The translations under genes were made by a program, and so were the position numbers. The notes below the pieces were generated by a model, which was given only the letters and a program-made list of their open reading frames with translations, had not been told where the DNA came from and made no database searches. Positions 8,995-17,474 of a stretch of DNA of 64,000 nt are shown here, piece by piece (positions within the stretch are counted from its first letter, which is position 1; every line of letters starts with the position of its first letter). Source of the DNA: Arsenicicoccus piscis (GTDB lineage Bacteria > Actinomycetota > Actinomycetes > Actinomycetales > Dermatophilaceae); NCBI RefSeq assembly GCF_022568835.1, contig NZ_JAKZHV010000004.1:1-64000 (forward strand). Direction: 5' to 3'.

Positions 8995-9942
8995 TCAGGA
9001 TGTGGTCGCGCGGTAGAGCACGTCAGTGGTGAGCACGGTGAAGCCGAGCCGCTCGTAGGTGGCCACCGCGGCGGTGTTGTCGGCGTCGACGTAGAGCTCG
9101 ACCCGGGCCAGCCCGCGCTCGCGCAGGTGCTCCAGGCCGAGCTGTGTGACGGCCCGGCCGAGGCCCTTGCCCTGCTGCTCCGGCGCGACTCCCACGACGT
9201 AGACCTCGCCGGCGTCGGGGTCACCGTCGGCCGGGTCGACCTTCGTCCAGTGGAACGCCGCGAGCCGCGGGTGGCCGAGCCCGTCGGAGCTCTCGAGCTC
9301 CTCGACGAGGATCAGCCCCGCCGGCTCGAACCACGCGCTCGCCGCCCGGTCGGCGAAGCCGGCCCGGTCGAGCGAGCCCTGCTCGGGGTGGTGCGCGAAG
9401 GCGGCCGCGTTGACGGCGAGCACCGCGTCCTCGTCCTGCCCCGGCACGAACGCCCGGGCGGCATAGCCGTGCGGCAGGCGCACCGGCCGGTCGACGTCGC
9501 TGCGCGCGAGGTCACGCCCCATCTTGCGCAGCTCGCGCACCGGCGCGAAGCTCGCGCTGCGCAGCAGGGCCTGGGCGGCCGGCAGGTCGCCGTGCGCCCA
9601 CACGCCGATGCCCCTGGCTGTGGGCTGACCGGCCGGGTCGGCTGGGTTCGTCTGCGCCGGCTGGACGGCGTCGAGCAGCGCCCGCCCGTGGCCCCGCCGG
9701 CGGTGCTGGGGGTCGACCACGAGCTCTACGGTGTCGTCGTGCCGGCCGGCGTATCCCACCACACCCCGCGCGCCGCTCTCCTCGACGAGGACATGGTCGC
9801 CGGGGCGGTCCAGCCGGAGCCGGGCGTCCTCCGACAACGGGCCCACGCCGTCGGCGAGCGTGGCGGCGGCAACGATGGCGCGGACCTGCTCGACCTCGTC
9901 GGGAGCGAGCTGGTGGGTCCGGCGCAGCTGGGCGTCGGTCAT
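8995..9942 (-). CDS. mshD: Mycothiol synthase MshD
   Basis: 315 aa with two tandem GNAT acetyltransferase domains (about 1-140 and 155-315). The first has the acetyl-CoA loop [15 protein letters not shown] and the second [14 protein letters not shown]. It acetylates cysteinyl-glucosaminyl-inositol in the last step of mycothiol synthesis; mshA of the same pathway is at 20264. The ATG at 9942 overlaps the glnR stop as ATGA. Only 52 bp separate its stop from ppk. Confidence 0.93.
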   Translation of the reverse strand: MTDAQLRRTHQLAPDEVEQVRAIVAAATLADGVGPLSEDARLRLDRPGDHVLVEESGARGVVGYAGRHDDTVELVVDPQHRRRGHGRALLDAVQPAQTNPADPAGQPTARGIGVWAHGDLPAAQALLRSASFAPVRELRKMGRDLARSDVDRPVRLPHGYAARAFVPGQDEDAVLAVNAAAFAHHPEQGSLDRAGFADRAASAWFEPAGLILVEELESSDGLGHPRLAAFHWTKVDPADGDPDAGEVYVVGVAPEQQGKGLGRAVTQLGLEHLRERGLARVELYVDADNTAAVATYERLGFTVLTTDVLYRATTS

Positions 9943-10703
9943 GGTCGCTCCGTCCGTGGTGCTTTCGCTGACAGGGACTCGGTCGGGTCGGTCGGGTCGG
10001 TCGGGTCGGTGAGGGAGGCCGCGGTGCGCCGGTCCTCGGCGGGCACGAAGCGGTAGCCCACGTTGCGCACCGTGCCGATGAGCTGCTCGTGCTCGGGACC
10101 GAGCTTGGCGCGCAGCCGGCGCACGTGCACGTCGACCGTGCGGGTGCCGCCGAAGTAGTCGTAGCCCCAGACCTCCTGCAGCAGCTGGTCGCGGGTGAAG
10201 ACGCGACCCGGGTGCTGCGCGAGGTGCTTGAGCAGCTCGAACTCCTTGTAGGTGAGGTCGAGCGGGCGCCCCCGCAGCCGCACCGAGTAGGCGCCCTCGT
10301 CGATGGAGAGCTCACCGGAGGTGATCGGACCCTCGACGTCGTGGGCGGCCGGGGCACGCTGGGCGCTGAGCAGCCGCAGCCGGGCCTCGACCTCGGCCGG
10401 CCCGGCGTGCTCGAGCAGGAAGTCGTCGACCCCCCAGTCGGTGGTGAGCACCACCAGCCCGCCCTCGGAGACGATCACGAGCAGGCTGAGGTCGGGTGAG
10501 GCGGCCCGCAGGGTGCGGCACAGCGACTTCGCCGCCACGAGGTCACGGCGGGCATCGACGAGCACGGCGTCGCCGGGTGGACCGTCGAGCAGCGAGGCGA
10601 CCTGCGCCGGCAGCGTCCGGACGGTGTGGGTGAGCAGCCCGAGCGCAGGCAGCACGTCGGCGCTCGCGGGGAGCGCGTTCGTGAGCAGCAGCAGGTGAGC
10701 CAT
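9939..10703 (-). CDS. glnR: Nitrogen regulator GlnR, atypical OmpR-family response regulator
   Basis: 254 aa. The start [21 protein letters not shown] and the winged helix [22 protein letters not shown]...VRNVGYRF match Streptomyces GlnR closely. GlnR controls glnA, amt and other nitrogen genes. The receiver domain has the atypical LVDARRDL site, as in other GlnR proteins, and lacks the full phosphorylation pocket. The C-terminus adds a DPT repeat tail from a 9-bp tandem repeat (about 9981-10011). The ATG at 10703 is preferred over the GTG at 10709 because TAATCT lies exactly 7 nt before it. Co-transcribed with mshD through an ATGA overlap. Confidence 0.93.
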   Translation of the reverse strand: MAHLLLLTNALPASADVLPALGLLTHTVRTLPAQVASLLDGPPGDAVLVDARRDLVAAKSLCRTLRAASPDLSLLVIVSEGGLVVLTTDWGVDDFLLEHAGPAEVEARLRLLSAQRAPAAHDVEGPITSGELSIDEGAYSVRLRGRPLDLTYKEFELLKHLAQHPGRVFTRDQLLQEVWGYDYFGGTRTVDVHVRRLRAKLGPEHEQLIGTVRNVGYRFVPAEDRRTAASLTDPTDPTDPTESLSAKAPRTERP

Positions 10704-10710
10704 CCGCACC

Positions 10711-10716
10711 AGATTA
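10711..10716 (-). promoter_or_regulatory. Leaderless -10 of glnR
   Basis: Minus-strand TAATCT followed by a 7-nt spacer and ATG at 10703. This places the probable transcription start at or next to the first base of the start codon and supports that start. Confidence 0.55.
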
Positions 10717-10847
10717 CGGTGCTCGTGGGTCAGGGCCGGTGTCGCGTCCGCGCAGCGGCCAGTTGCGGTGGTGTGGTGGAGCGGCTGGGCCGTGAGGTGT
10801 GATGGCTGGCCGCGGGGGCGTGGTGGAGCGGCCTGCCGCGGGTCGCC

Positions 10848-10853
10848 TATCCT
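10848..10853 (+). promoter_or_regulatory. Candidate -10 of the moaD-like gene
   Basis: TATCCT lies 42 nt before the GTG at 10896, with GAGGA acting as ribosome site in the leader. It is divergent from the glnR promoter in the same 190-bp gap. Confidence 0.45.
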
Positions 10854-10895
10854 GCGAGGAGATCAGCCGACGCAGACGCAGACCGAGGAGGACGA

Positions 10896-11144
10896 GTGGG
10901 AGCGGTGCGGGTGCGCTACTGGGCCGGAGCCCAGGCCGCGGCCGAGGTGGAGTCCGACGAGCTGCCCGTGGGCACCGACGCGACCGTGGCCTCCGTGCTG
11001 GCCCAGGCGGTGGAGCACCGCCCGCGGCTCGGCGCCGTGCTGCCTGCGTGCAGCGTCCTGCTCGACGGCCGGTCCGTGCCGCGCGAGACCCCGGTCCCGG
11101 CCGGTGTCGTGCTCGAGGTCCTGCCGCCGTTCGCCGGCGGGTGA
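10896..11144 (+). CDS. MoaD/ThiS-family ubiquitin-like sulfur carrier protein
   Basis: 82 aa with a beta-grasp fold pattern and the C-terminal PPFAGG, ending in the Gly-Gly needed for thiocarboxylate formation. The family carries sulfur for molybdopterin, thiamin or other sulfur-containing products. The start is the GTG at 10896, 4-5 nt after GAGGA. No partner E1-like (MoeB/ThiF) or MoaE gene is adjacent, so the pathway cannot be named. The gene is next to glnR, as I recall it being in Streptomyces. Confidence 0.8.
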   Translation: MGAVRVRYWAGAQAAAEVESDELPVGTDATVASVLAQAVEHRPRLGAVLPACSVLLDGRSVPRETPVPAGVVLEVLPPFAGG

Positions 11145-11151
11145 CGCCAGG

Positions 11152-11955
11152 ATGTCGGGTGTGACGGACGCCGTCGGGCGGTCGGCCATAGAGCTGCCGC
11201 ACCGCACCCTCGTGACCCTCGGGGTCGTGGTCCTCGCCGTCGTGCTCGCCGTGACCGCCTACTCCGGCCCGGCCGCTCGCTGGATCGTCGCCCTGGCCAT
11301 CCTGCTCGCCGAGGGCGTGCTCGCCTGGGGCTGGACCCGGCTGGTGGGGCTGCCGTCTCGGCGCGGCTCCGCCATCGTGGTCGCCACCAGCGCGGTGCTG
11401 CTGACCGGCTCGGTCGTGCTGCCGGCCGACGGGTACGCCATGCGCTGGACCCCGGCCGCCCTCGCCTTCTGCGTGACCTGCGCCTTCGTCCACCAGCTCC
11501 TGCGTCAGGACGGTAGACCTCGCGTCGTCGCCTCCCTCTCCGGCTCGATGCTCGCCCTCGCCATCCTCTGCTCCGGCGTGGCGTGGATCGCCCTGCCCGG
11601 GTTGCGGCTCGGCCCGCCGGTGATGGCATCCGTCGCACTCGGGCTGGCCGCCTCGGCGGGCGCCGAGTGGACCTGCCTGCGGACCCGCCACGGCCGGTGG
11701 GCCATGCCCGTCACAGTGCTCGTCGGCGGTCTGGTCTGTCTGGCCGTCGGCCTGCTCCTCGGCCTGGGCTGGGCCGGCGCCCTGCTCGCCGGCGTCGTGG
11801 CAACCCTCGTCGGTGCGTGCGTGCGCGCCATCCTCGCGCCGCTGCCTCAGCTGGCCGACCAGCGGGTCCAGCTGGTGAGCGCAGCCGCGTCGCTGCTGGC
11901 ACCCGGCGTCGCGGTCTACCTCATCGCCGATCTGCTGGTGACGGGCGCCCGGTAG
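11152..11955 (+). CDS. Conserved integral membrane protein
   Basis: 267 aa with about eight hydrophobic segments spread along the length, separated by short basic loops; there is no soluble domain. It resembles conserved actinobacterial membrane proteins of unknown function encoded near glnR. The ATG at 11152 is 8 bp after the moaD-like stop; a GTG at 11161 is an alternative. At 11513-11519 a GTAGACC heptamer forces a rare AGA arginine codon. The TAG stop (11953-11955) is the beginning of the -10 hexamer of the next gene. Confidence 0.7.
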   Translation: MSGVTDAVGRSAIELPHRTLVTLGVVVLAVVLAVTAYSGPAARWIVALAILLAEGVLAWGWTRLVGLPSRRGSAIVVATSAVLLTGSVVLPADGYAMRWTPAALAFCVTCAFVHQLLRQDGRPRVVASLSGSMLALAILCSGVAWIALPGLRLGPPVMASVALGLAASAGAEWTCLRTRHGRWAMPVTVLVGGLVCLAVGLLLGLGWAGALLAGVVATLVGACVRAILAPLPQLADQRVQLVSAAASLLAPGVAVYLIADLLVTGAR

Positions 11956-11958
11956 GAT
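11953..11958 (+). promoter_or_regulatory. Leaderless -10 overlapping the upstream stop codon
   Basis: TAGGAT ends 7 nt before the GTG at 11966. Its first three bases are the TAG stop of the membrane-protein gene. The same stop and -10 sharing occurs at 21563 and 22194. Confidence 0.55.
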
Positions 11959-11965
11959 CGTCCTC

Positions 11966-12460
11966 GTGTTCGAGATCCCCGAGAACCTTCCGCCCGAGCT
12001 GCTCCCCGTCGCCTGGATGATCGGCCGCTGGGAGGGTGCCGGCCTGTTCGACTACCCCGGCACCCGCAAGGGGCGCTTCGGGCAGGAGCTGGTGCTGCTC
12101 AACGACGGCCGCCCGTTCCTGGAGTGGCACAGCCACACCTGGGAGCTGGACGAGGAGGGCAACCAGATCAAGCCGCTCGCCACCGAGCTCGGCTTCCTGC
12201 GCGTGCCGTCCGAGGGCCAGGTCGAGCTGATGCTGGCGCACCCCACCGGCATCGTCGAGATGTACTACGGCACCATCGAGCCCGCCCGGCTCACGATGGC
12301 CACCGACGGGGTGATGCGCTCGCCGCACGCGAAGGACTACACCGCCGCGTCGCGGCTCTACGGCCTGGTCAACAGCGAGCTGTTCTGGGTGATGGACATG
12401 GCCGCGATGGGCCACCCCATGCAGAGCCACGTCAGCGCCCAGCTCAAGCGGGTGTCCTGA
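11966..12460 (+). CDS. Nitrobindin-like FABP-family heme protein
   Basis: 164 aa. The family glycine motif is IGRWEGAG (about 19-26), and the C-terminal MAAMGHPMQSHVSAQLKR carries histidines in the region that supplies the heme ligand in nitrobindins. It forms a small beta barrel (DUF1794/THAP4-like). Relatives bind ferric heme and isomerise peroxynitrite to nitrate. The start is the GTG at 11966, directly after a leaderless-type -10. The fur-family gene begins 19 bp downstream and may be co-transcribed. Confidence 0.85.
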   Translation: MFEIPENLPPELLPVAWMIGRWEGAGLFDYPGTRKGRFGQELVLLNDGRPFLEWHSHTWELDEEGNQIKPLATELGFLRVPSEGQVELMLAHPTGIVEMYYGTIEPARLTMATDGVMRSPHAKDYTAASRLYGLVNSELFWVMDMAAMGHPMQSHVSAQLKRVS

Positions 12461-12479
12461 GACGGACCTCGGGCAGCCG

Positions 12480-12920
12480 ATGGACGAGCGGTCGATCGAG
12501 GAGTTCTTCCACGCCCGCGGGATGCGGATGACCGGTCCCCGGCGGCGGATCTTCGCGGCCGTGCGCGAGCTCGGGCACGCCACCCCGGACGCGATCGCCG
12601 AGGCCGTGGAGCGCGACGGGGGCGACCCGCTGCCGCTCAGCACGGTCTACCGGACGTTGGACGCGCTCGCCGAGCTCGGTCTCGTCGCGCACACGCACCT
12701 CGGCCACGGGTCGCCGACCTATCACCTGGTCGACCACGCGACCCACGTCCACCTGGTGTGTCTCGGGTGCGGCGGGGTGGCGGACGCACCGTTGTCCGTC
12801 GCCGTCGAGCTCGCCGCCAACGTCCGCTCGGCCCGGGACTTCGAGGCCGACATCAAGCACATGGTCGTGCACGGCTGGTGCCGCGAGTGCCGGTCGGAGC
12901 GCGCGGAGGAGGACGCATGA
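12480..12920 (+). CDS. Fur-family metalloregulator
   Basis: 146 aa. The winged helix covers residues 1-85, with recognition region PLSTVYRTLDALAELGLV. The dimerisation and metal-binding half contains HVHLVCLGCG, with a paired CREC near the C-terminus for the structural zinc. Length and ligands fit the Fur/Zur/PerR group; I cannot tell which metal it senses. Start ATG at 12480. The stop overlaps the next gene as ATGA. No operator was recognised nearby. Confidence 0.88.
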   Translation: MDERSIEEFFHARGMRMTGPRRRIFAAVRELGHATPDAIAEAVERDGGDPLPLSTVYRTLDALAELGLVAHTHLGHGSPTYHLVDHATHVHLVCLGCGGVADAPLSVAVELAANVRSARDFEADIKHMVVHGWCRECRSERAEEDA

Positions 12921-13939
12921 CAGAGCTCGCACCGAGCCCGCTGCTCACGACGTCAGGAGCCGTCGCGGGCGAAGGGCTGGACGCCACCGTCGCGATCCAC
13001 TACGGCGACCCGATGCGCGAGCAGCGCCTGCTCGTCGAGGGACTCGCCGTCGTCGACCTCTCCAACCGCGGGGTCGTCACCGTCACCGGTCCCGACCGGC
13101 TGACCTGGCTGAACTCCATGACCACGCAGGCGATCTCGACGCTCAAGCCCGGTGAGAGCGCAGAGGATCTGGTGCTCTCGCCGCACGGACACATCGAGCA
13201 CGACCTGCACCTGGTCGACGACGGTGAGACCACCTGGATCACCGTGGAGCCCGGCACGGCGCCCGACCTCGTCGCGTTCCTCGACCGGATGCGCTTCATG
13301 CTGCGGGTCGAGATCGCTGACCGTACAGACGATTTCGCCGTCCTGGGGGAGCCGAGCTCGCGCGCCGGCCTGCCGGGCGAGCCGCCCACCTGGGTGGACC
13401 CGTGGCCGCACCAGGGGCCTGACACCGCGCTCTACGGACCGCAGGAGCATCCGGCCGACGGCCGTTGGCACTGGCGCGAGCTCATCGTGCCACGCGCGGA
13501 TCTCGTTGCCGCAGTGGGGGATCGGCCGCTGTCCGGGCTGTGGGCCCTCGACGCACTCCGGGTGGCCGCCTGGCGGCCACGCGCCGGAGCCGAGACCGAC
13601 CACCGCACCATCCCGCACGAGCTCGACCTGCTGCGCACGGCGGTGCACCTGCACAAGGGGTGCTACCGCGGGCAGGAGACGATCGCGCGGGTCCACAACC
13701 TGGGTCGCCCGCCGCGCCGGCTCGTGTTCCTGCACCTCGACGGGTCGGGGCACGCCCTGCCCGACGCCGGCGCCGACGTCGTGCTCGACGGGCGGGTGGT
13801 CGGCCGGCTGACCTCGGTGGCGCGCCACTACGAGGACGGGCCCATCGGGCTGGCCGTCATCAAGCGCAACACGCCGCTCGACGCGACCCTCGTGGCCGGC
13901 GGCGTCGCTGCAGCCCAGCAGGAGATCGTCCCGCGCTAA
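12917..13939 (+). CDS. ygfZ: YgfZ/GcvT-family folate-binding protein
   Basis: 340 aa with the diagnostic KGCYRGQE motif near residue 250, holding the conserved cysteine. YgfZ proteins bind tetrahydrofolate and help repair or assemble certain Fe-S clusters. The ATG at 12917 overlaps the Fur-family stop, giving the start MTELAPSPLL. Homology covers GcvT-like N- and middle domains; it lacks the residues and length of a glycine-cleavage T protein. Fur and ygfZ together are common in actinobacteria. Confidence 0.9.
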   Translation: MTELAPSPLLTTSGAVAGEGLDATVAIHYGDPMREQRLLVEGLAVVDLSNRGVVTVTGPDRLTWLNSMTTQAISTLKPGESAEDLVLSPHGHIEHDLHLVDDGETTWITVEPGTAPDLVAFLDRMRFMLRVEIADRTDDFAVLGEPSSRAGLPGEPPTWVDPWPHQGPDTALYGPQEHPADGRWHWRELIVPRADLVAAVGDRPLSGLWALDALRVAAWRPRAGAETDHRTIPHELDLLRTAVHLHKGCYRGQETIARVHNLGRPPRRLVFLHLDGSGHALPDAGADVVLDGRVVGRLTSVARHYEDGPIGLAVIKRNTPLDATLVAGGVAAAQQEIVPR

Positions 13940-14008
13940 GTGATGCCCACCGCCAGATCTTCGGCGGATGGTGCTGACGTCTGGCATCGTTCCTGGCACG
14001 ATGGGGTC

Positions 14009-14866
14009 ATGACCCGTCGTAGCGTCGCCCAGCCCGTCGGCACCCTCATCACGGTCGCGACGACCGGGGCCGAGACGGCCAAGGCGGACGCGCCCGGCCT
14101 CCCGACCACCCTCGACGAGCTGGTCGAGACCGCTCGCCGGTGCGAGCAGGCGGGCGCCGCCCTGATCCACGTGCACGTGCGCGACGACGCCCACGAGCCG
14201 ACCCTCGACCTGGCGCGGTTGCGCGAGACCGTCGCGGCGCTGCGTGAGACCACCGACCTGATCGTGCAGCTGTCGACCGGCGGCGCGGTGACCGATCCCT
14301 ACGCCGACCGGCTGCGCGTCCTCGAGGCCGACCCCGACTCGTGCTCGCTGACCTGCGGCACGACGAACTTCGGTGACGACGTCTTCCTCAACCCGTATCC
14401 CTTCATGCGCGAGCTCTACCTCGCCGCGCGCGAGCGCGAGATCGTGCCCGAGTTCGAGATCTTCGACCTCGGCCACCTTGCGAGTCTCGAGCGGCTGCTG
14501 GGGGAGCGCGGGTTGCCGTACGGCGGGCGCGTGCACGTCGACCTGGTCCTCGGCGTCCCCGGCGCGCTGCCCGGCACGACCGCCTCGCTCGTCGCCGCCC
14601 TGGCCGCGCTGCCCGACGCGGTCACCTCGTGGTCGGCCACCGGCATCGGTCGCGCGCACCTGCCCATCCTCGCTGCCACCCTGTCCGCCGGCGGCCACCT
14701 GCGCGTCGGCATGGAGGACAACCTCATCCTCGAGCGCGGCCGCCCCGTCCGCCACAACGTCGAGCTCGTAGACCGCGCAACGACATTCGCCACCCTGATG
14801 CAGCGCCCACCCCTCACGACCGATCAGGCCCGCGACCTGCTGCAGGTGCGCCCCCGCGCCGCCTGA
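14009..14866 (+). CDS. BKACE-family beta-keto acid cleavage enzyme (DUF849)
   Basis: 285 aa. The TIM-barrel zinc site HVHVRD is near residue 53, with the later family segments CSLTCGTTNFGDD and VGMEDNLIL. BKACE enzymes condense a beta-keto acid with acetyl-CoA and split it; 3-keto-5-aminohexanoate is the best-known substrate, but the substrate here is unknown. The ATG at 14009 is preferred over the upstream frame because CACGAT ends 6 nt before it and the family N-terminus fits. No lysine-fermentation genes are near. Downstream lies a 658-bp repeat region. Confidence 0.85.
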   Translation: MTRRSVAQPVGTLITVATTGAETAKADAPGLPTTLDELVETARRCEQAGAALIHVHVRDDAHEPTLDLARLRETVAALRETTDLIVQLSTGGAVTDPYADRLRVLEADPDSCSLTCGTTNFGDDVFLNPYPFMRELYLAAREREIVPEFEIFDLGHLASLERLLGERGLPYGGRVHVDLVLGVPGALPGTTASLVAALAALPDAVTSWSATGIGRAHLPILAATLSAGGHLRVGMEDNLILERGRPVRHNVELVDRATTFATLMQRPPLTTDQARDLLQVRPRAA

Positions 14867-15474
14867 GCGGCTGGGTGCGGCCTCGAGACGGCAGTTGGAG
14901 ACCGAGACGGCGGTTCGTCACGCCCATCCCCGCGACACGGCTGTTGGCCACCGAAACGGCTGGTGCAGCAACCATCTCGGTGGCTAGGTGCCGTCTCGGT
15001 GACGAAGGGCCATCTCGGGACGGTCGGCCAAGGCGTTGGTCTGGGCTCGGGGGTGCGCGCTCCTCGGGCCTGGTAGATCGGCTGCCTGCGGGTGCGTGGG
15101 TGGGCGGTGGCGTGCGCCTCGGACTGATTGACGGCTCTACGGAGCAGCTTCGATCGTTCCAAGGCGCATGAGTCCGTCCGAAGCGCACGCCCTGGGTGTC
15201 CCGGGACCCCCGCCCAGCCCGCGTGGGTTGTCGAGCCGGCCTCGACATGGCAGTTGGTGACCGAGACGGCAGGTGTCGACCGAGACGGCGGTTGTGCACA
15301 TCCACGACACGGTGGTCGGTGACCGAGACGGCGGTTGGTCGCGTCTACCCCGGCGACACGGCTGTTGGCCATCGAAACGGCTGGTGTGCCAACCATTTCG
15401 GCGGCCAGGTGCCGTCTCGGTGGGGAGGGGCCGTGTCGGCGACCGGCGAGGGGGCGGGTGTGTGACTGACCACA
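14867..15474. repeat. Non-coding region with two arrays of a 9-mer YCGARACGG
   Basis: Between the BKACE gene and the XRE gene there is no believable gene. Array 1 has 9-mers at 14883, 14902, 14932, 14951 and inverted ones at 14972, 14991, 15010. Array 2 has them at 15244, 15262, 15281, 15305, 15323, 15354, 15372 and inverted at 15393, 15412, 15431. Spacing is mostly 17-21 bp. The cores 14934-15000 and 15355-15421 match at 60 of 67 positions. Each array runs from direct to inverted sites, so it could also fold as a long hairpin. Confidence 0.7.
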
Positions 15475-15518
15475 TTGCTAGCAAGCGTTTGCCAGCCGCT
15501 TGCTGCAGCAAGCACACT
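15475..15518 (+). promoter_or_regulatory. Operator palindromes and promoter of the XRE regulator gene
   Basis: TTGCTAGCAA at 15475-15484 and GCTTGCTGCAGCAAGC at 15498-15513 are perfect palindromes sharing the half-site TTGCT. A CACACT hexamer at 15513-15518 sits 6 nt before the ATG at 15525. The larger palindrome would cover the promoter spacer, so autorepression is likely. Confidence 0.6.
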
Positions 15519-15524
15519 GGACCT

Positions 15525-15953
15525 ATGGGAAAGCTGACGGGTGGCCTACCGGTGCCTGATCTCGGGGTCTACCTGCGCGAGCAACGCGAGGCGGCCCAGC
15601 TCTCCCTGCGTCAGCTCGCCGAGCTGGCCGGTGTGAGCAATCCGTACCTGTCCCAGATCGAGCGAGGGCTGCGGCGACCCAGTGCCGAGATCCTCGGTGC
15701 GCTCGCCAAGGGGTTGGAGATCTCCGCCGAATCGCTCTACGTACGAGCTGGGCTCCTCGACGAACAGCCTGCGCAGTCCTCGGTGTCTCCCGACGTGGTG
15801 GCGGCCATCAGGGCCGACCCGCGGCTGGGTGACGATCAGCGCAAGGCCCTGCTCGACCTCTACGCGTTGTTCACTGGCGGGGGCTCGGGGACCTCGACCA
15901 CGAAGCGCGCACCGTCGCCGACCCGGACGGCGCCCAGCACCGAATCTCAGTGA
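15525..15953 (+). CDS. XRE-family regulator upstream of hbhA (Rv0474-like)
   Basis: 142 aa. A helix-turn-helix spans about residues 12-67 (LREQREAAQLSLRQLAELAGVSNPYLSQIERG is the core), followed by a short helical region and a disordered Ser/Thr/Pro tail. The ATG at 15525 is chosen because the frame upstream is repeat DNA. In mycobacteria the same kind of regulator (Rv0474) precedes hbhA, which is exactly the arrangement here. It probably binds the TTGCT palindromes just upstream and controls itself and the next gene. Confidence 0.85.
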   Translation: MGKLTGGLPVPDLGVYLREQREAAQLSLRQLAELAGVSNPYLSQIERGLRRPSAEILGALAKGLEISAESLYVRAGLLDEQPAQSSVSPDVVAAIRADPRLGDDQRKALLDLYALFTGGGSGTSTTKRAPSPTRTAPSTESQ

Positions 15954-15961
15954 AGGAGAAC

Positions 15962-17296
15962 ATGATGAATGTGTCGAAAGACGTCAGCAAGCAGCTGAAG
16001 AAGGCCGAGAAGGACGCGCGCAAGGCCGCCGAGGACGCCCGCCGTCGCGCGGACAAGGCGGTCTCCGAGGCCAAGGGTTCGGTCAAGGACGTCCGCAAGG
16101 CCGCCGAGAAGGTCGCCGCCGACGCCCGCGCCAAGGCGGACAAGGCCGCCGGCAAGGCCTCCGGCAAGGCCGACAGGGCCGCCAAGGCGGCCCGCAAGGA
16201 TGCCGCGGACTCGCGTCCGATCTACGCCGCGCTCGGGGCCACCGACCTGGCGCTCGCCGAGATCCGCAAGGCCAGCGACAAGGCTCAGGCTCGCCTGCAG
16301 GAGATCCGCGACGACCTGGAGAGCCGGCTGACCAAGGCCACCGTGTCGGCGCAGGAGGCTCCGGCCCACGCCCTCAACCAGGGTCTGACGGCTGCCGGTC
16401 AGGTGCAGCGCACCTACGAGGACCTGGCGTCGCGCGGTGAGAGCTTCGCCGACGAGCTGATGGACGCCAAGATCGCCAAGGACCTGCGGGCGCAGGCCGA
16501 GTCCACCGCCAAGCTGGCGCTCGCGCTCGTCGACGCCGCCGAGAAGGCGCTCGGCCGCGCGCAGAGCCAGGCTGTCTCCACGGCCGCCAACGTCATCCCC
16601 GACGAGGTCAGCGTCTCCACGACGACGACCCAGGCTTCCGCCGGTCGCCGCGGGACCCGCCGCACGGTCAAGCGCAGCGCTATCGTGACGCCGACCCGGC
16701 CCGCCCGCCCCGGTCGCCCGCGTCGCGCCGGCGTGACCACCTCGACCGAGCAGACCGTGACCCCCGCCAAGACCACGGCCAAGCGGACCACGAAGGCCAC
16801 CACCAAGTCGACGACGGCCAAGGCCACGCCGGCCAAGACGACGACCACCAAGTCGACCACCGCCAAGGCCACGCCGGCCAAGTCGACCACGGCCAAGGCC
16901 ACGACCGCCAAGAAGGCGCCGGCCAAGAAGGCGACGACCACCAAGTCGACGACCACCAAGGCTGCGGCCAAGAAGGCGCCCGCGAAGCGGACCACGACCA
17001 AGCGCGCGCCGGCCAAGAAGGCGACCACGGCCACCGGCTCGGCCACCCCGAGCGCCAGCTCCACGAGCAGCTCGCCCTCGTCCACCTCGACGCCGTCGAC
17101 CGCCCGCTCCAACACCTCGAGCAGCCCCAGCACGTCGAGCGGCTCGAACAGCAGCCCGAGCATGAGCCCGAGCACCAGCTCGAACGGCCCGAGCACCTCG
17201 AACGCCTCGAACAGCTCGAGCACCAGCGCGAACAGCGGCACGAGCAGCCCGAGCACGAGCAGCAGCACGCCGAGCACCAGCTCGACGCAGTCCTGA
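15962..17296 (+). CDS. hbhA: HbhA-like lysine/alanine-rich protein with Ser/Thr-rich tail
   Basis: 444 aa. Residues 1-80 are a Lys/Ala coiled coil, 80-215 a helical core containing PIYAALGATDLALAEIRKA as in mycobacterial heparin-binding hemagglutinin, about 225-360 Lys-Thr-Ala repeats of histone-H1 type (AKKAPAKKATTTK), and the last 85 residues almost only Ser, Thr, Asn and Pro. HbhA is a surface adhesin; related proteins also bind DNA or act in lipid bodies. The ATG at 15962 follows AAGGAG by 5 nt. The tail keeps near-total G/C at third codon positions, so it is truly coding. A strong terminator follows. Confidence 0.82.
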   Translation: MMNVSKDVSKQLKKAEKDARKAAEDARRRADKAVSEAKGSVKDVRKAAEKVAADARAKADKAAGKASGKADRAAKAARKDAADSRPIYAALGATDLALAEIRKASDKAQARLQEIRDDLESRLTKATVSAQEAPAHALNQGLTAAGQVQRTYEDLASRGESFADELMDAKIAKDLRAQAESTAKLALALVDAAEKALGRAQSQAVSTAANVIPDEVSVSTTTTQASAGRRGTRRTVKRSAIVTPTRPARPGRPRRAGVTTSTEQTVTPAKTTAKRTTKATTKSTTAKATPAKTTTTKSTTAKATPAKSTTAKATTAKKAPAKKATTTKSTTTKAAAKKAPAKRTTTKRAPAKKATTATGSATPSASSTSSSPSSTSTPSTARSNTSSSPSTSSGSNSSPSMSPSTSSNGPSTSNASNSSSTSANSGTSSPSTSSSTPSTSSTQS

Positions 17297-17326
17297 GTCG
17301 CTCGGGTCACCCACGACCCGCGACCA

Positions 17327-17366
17327 CGCACCGCCCTGGCCAGGTCCTCCTGGTCAGGGCGGTGCG
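17327..17366 (+). terminator. Terminator after hbhA-like gene
   Basis: CGCACCGCCCTGGCCAGG (17327-17344) pairs over 18 bp, with one G-U, to 17349-17366 around a TCCT loop. It lies 30 bp after the stop. Confidence 0.75.
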
Positions 17367-17461
17367 TCTGCGCCGCAAGGGTAGACCCCTCGGGCTCCAC
17401 CGGTCGTGGGCTGGGGTCGACCTGGCTCCACCGGTCGCGGGGACGAGGCCGACCTGGCCTA

Positions 17462-17467
17462 TAGGCT
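17462..17467 (+). promoter_or_regulatory. Leaderless -10 of the asparaginase gene
   Basis: TAGGCT with a 7-nt spacer to the ATG at 17475. TAGGCT plus 7 nt also precedes the starts at 21576, 58633 and 62097. Confidence 0.55.
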
Positions 17468-17474
17468 TCGCGCC

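Noticed and set aside
14883..15439. CRISPR array
   Set aside because: The repeats are only about 9 bp, partly inverted, with no unique spacers of normal length and no cas genes nearby.
15128..15517. Short protein genes in the repeat region on both strands
   Set aside because: Their residues merely translate the DNA repeat (TETAV, HRNGW); no ribosome sites and no family resemblance.
17030..17296. Frameshift at the start of the HbhA-like Ser/Thr tail
   Set aside because: Third codon positions stay almost all G/C in the same frame up to the stop, so the tail is in frame.
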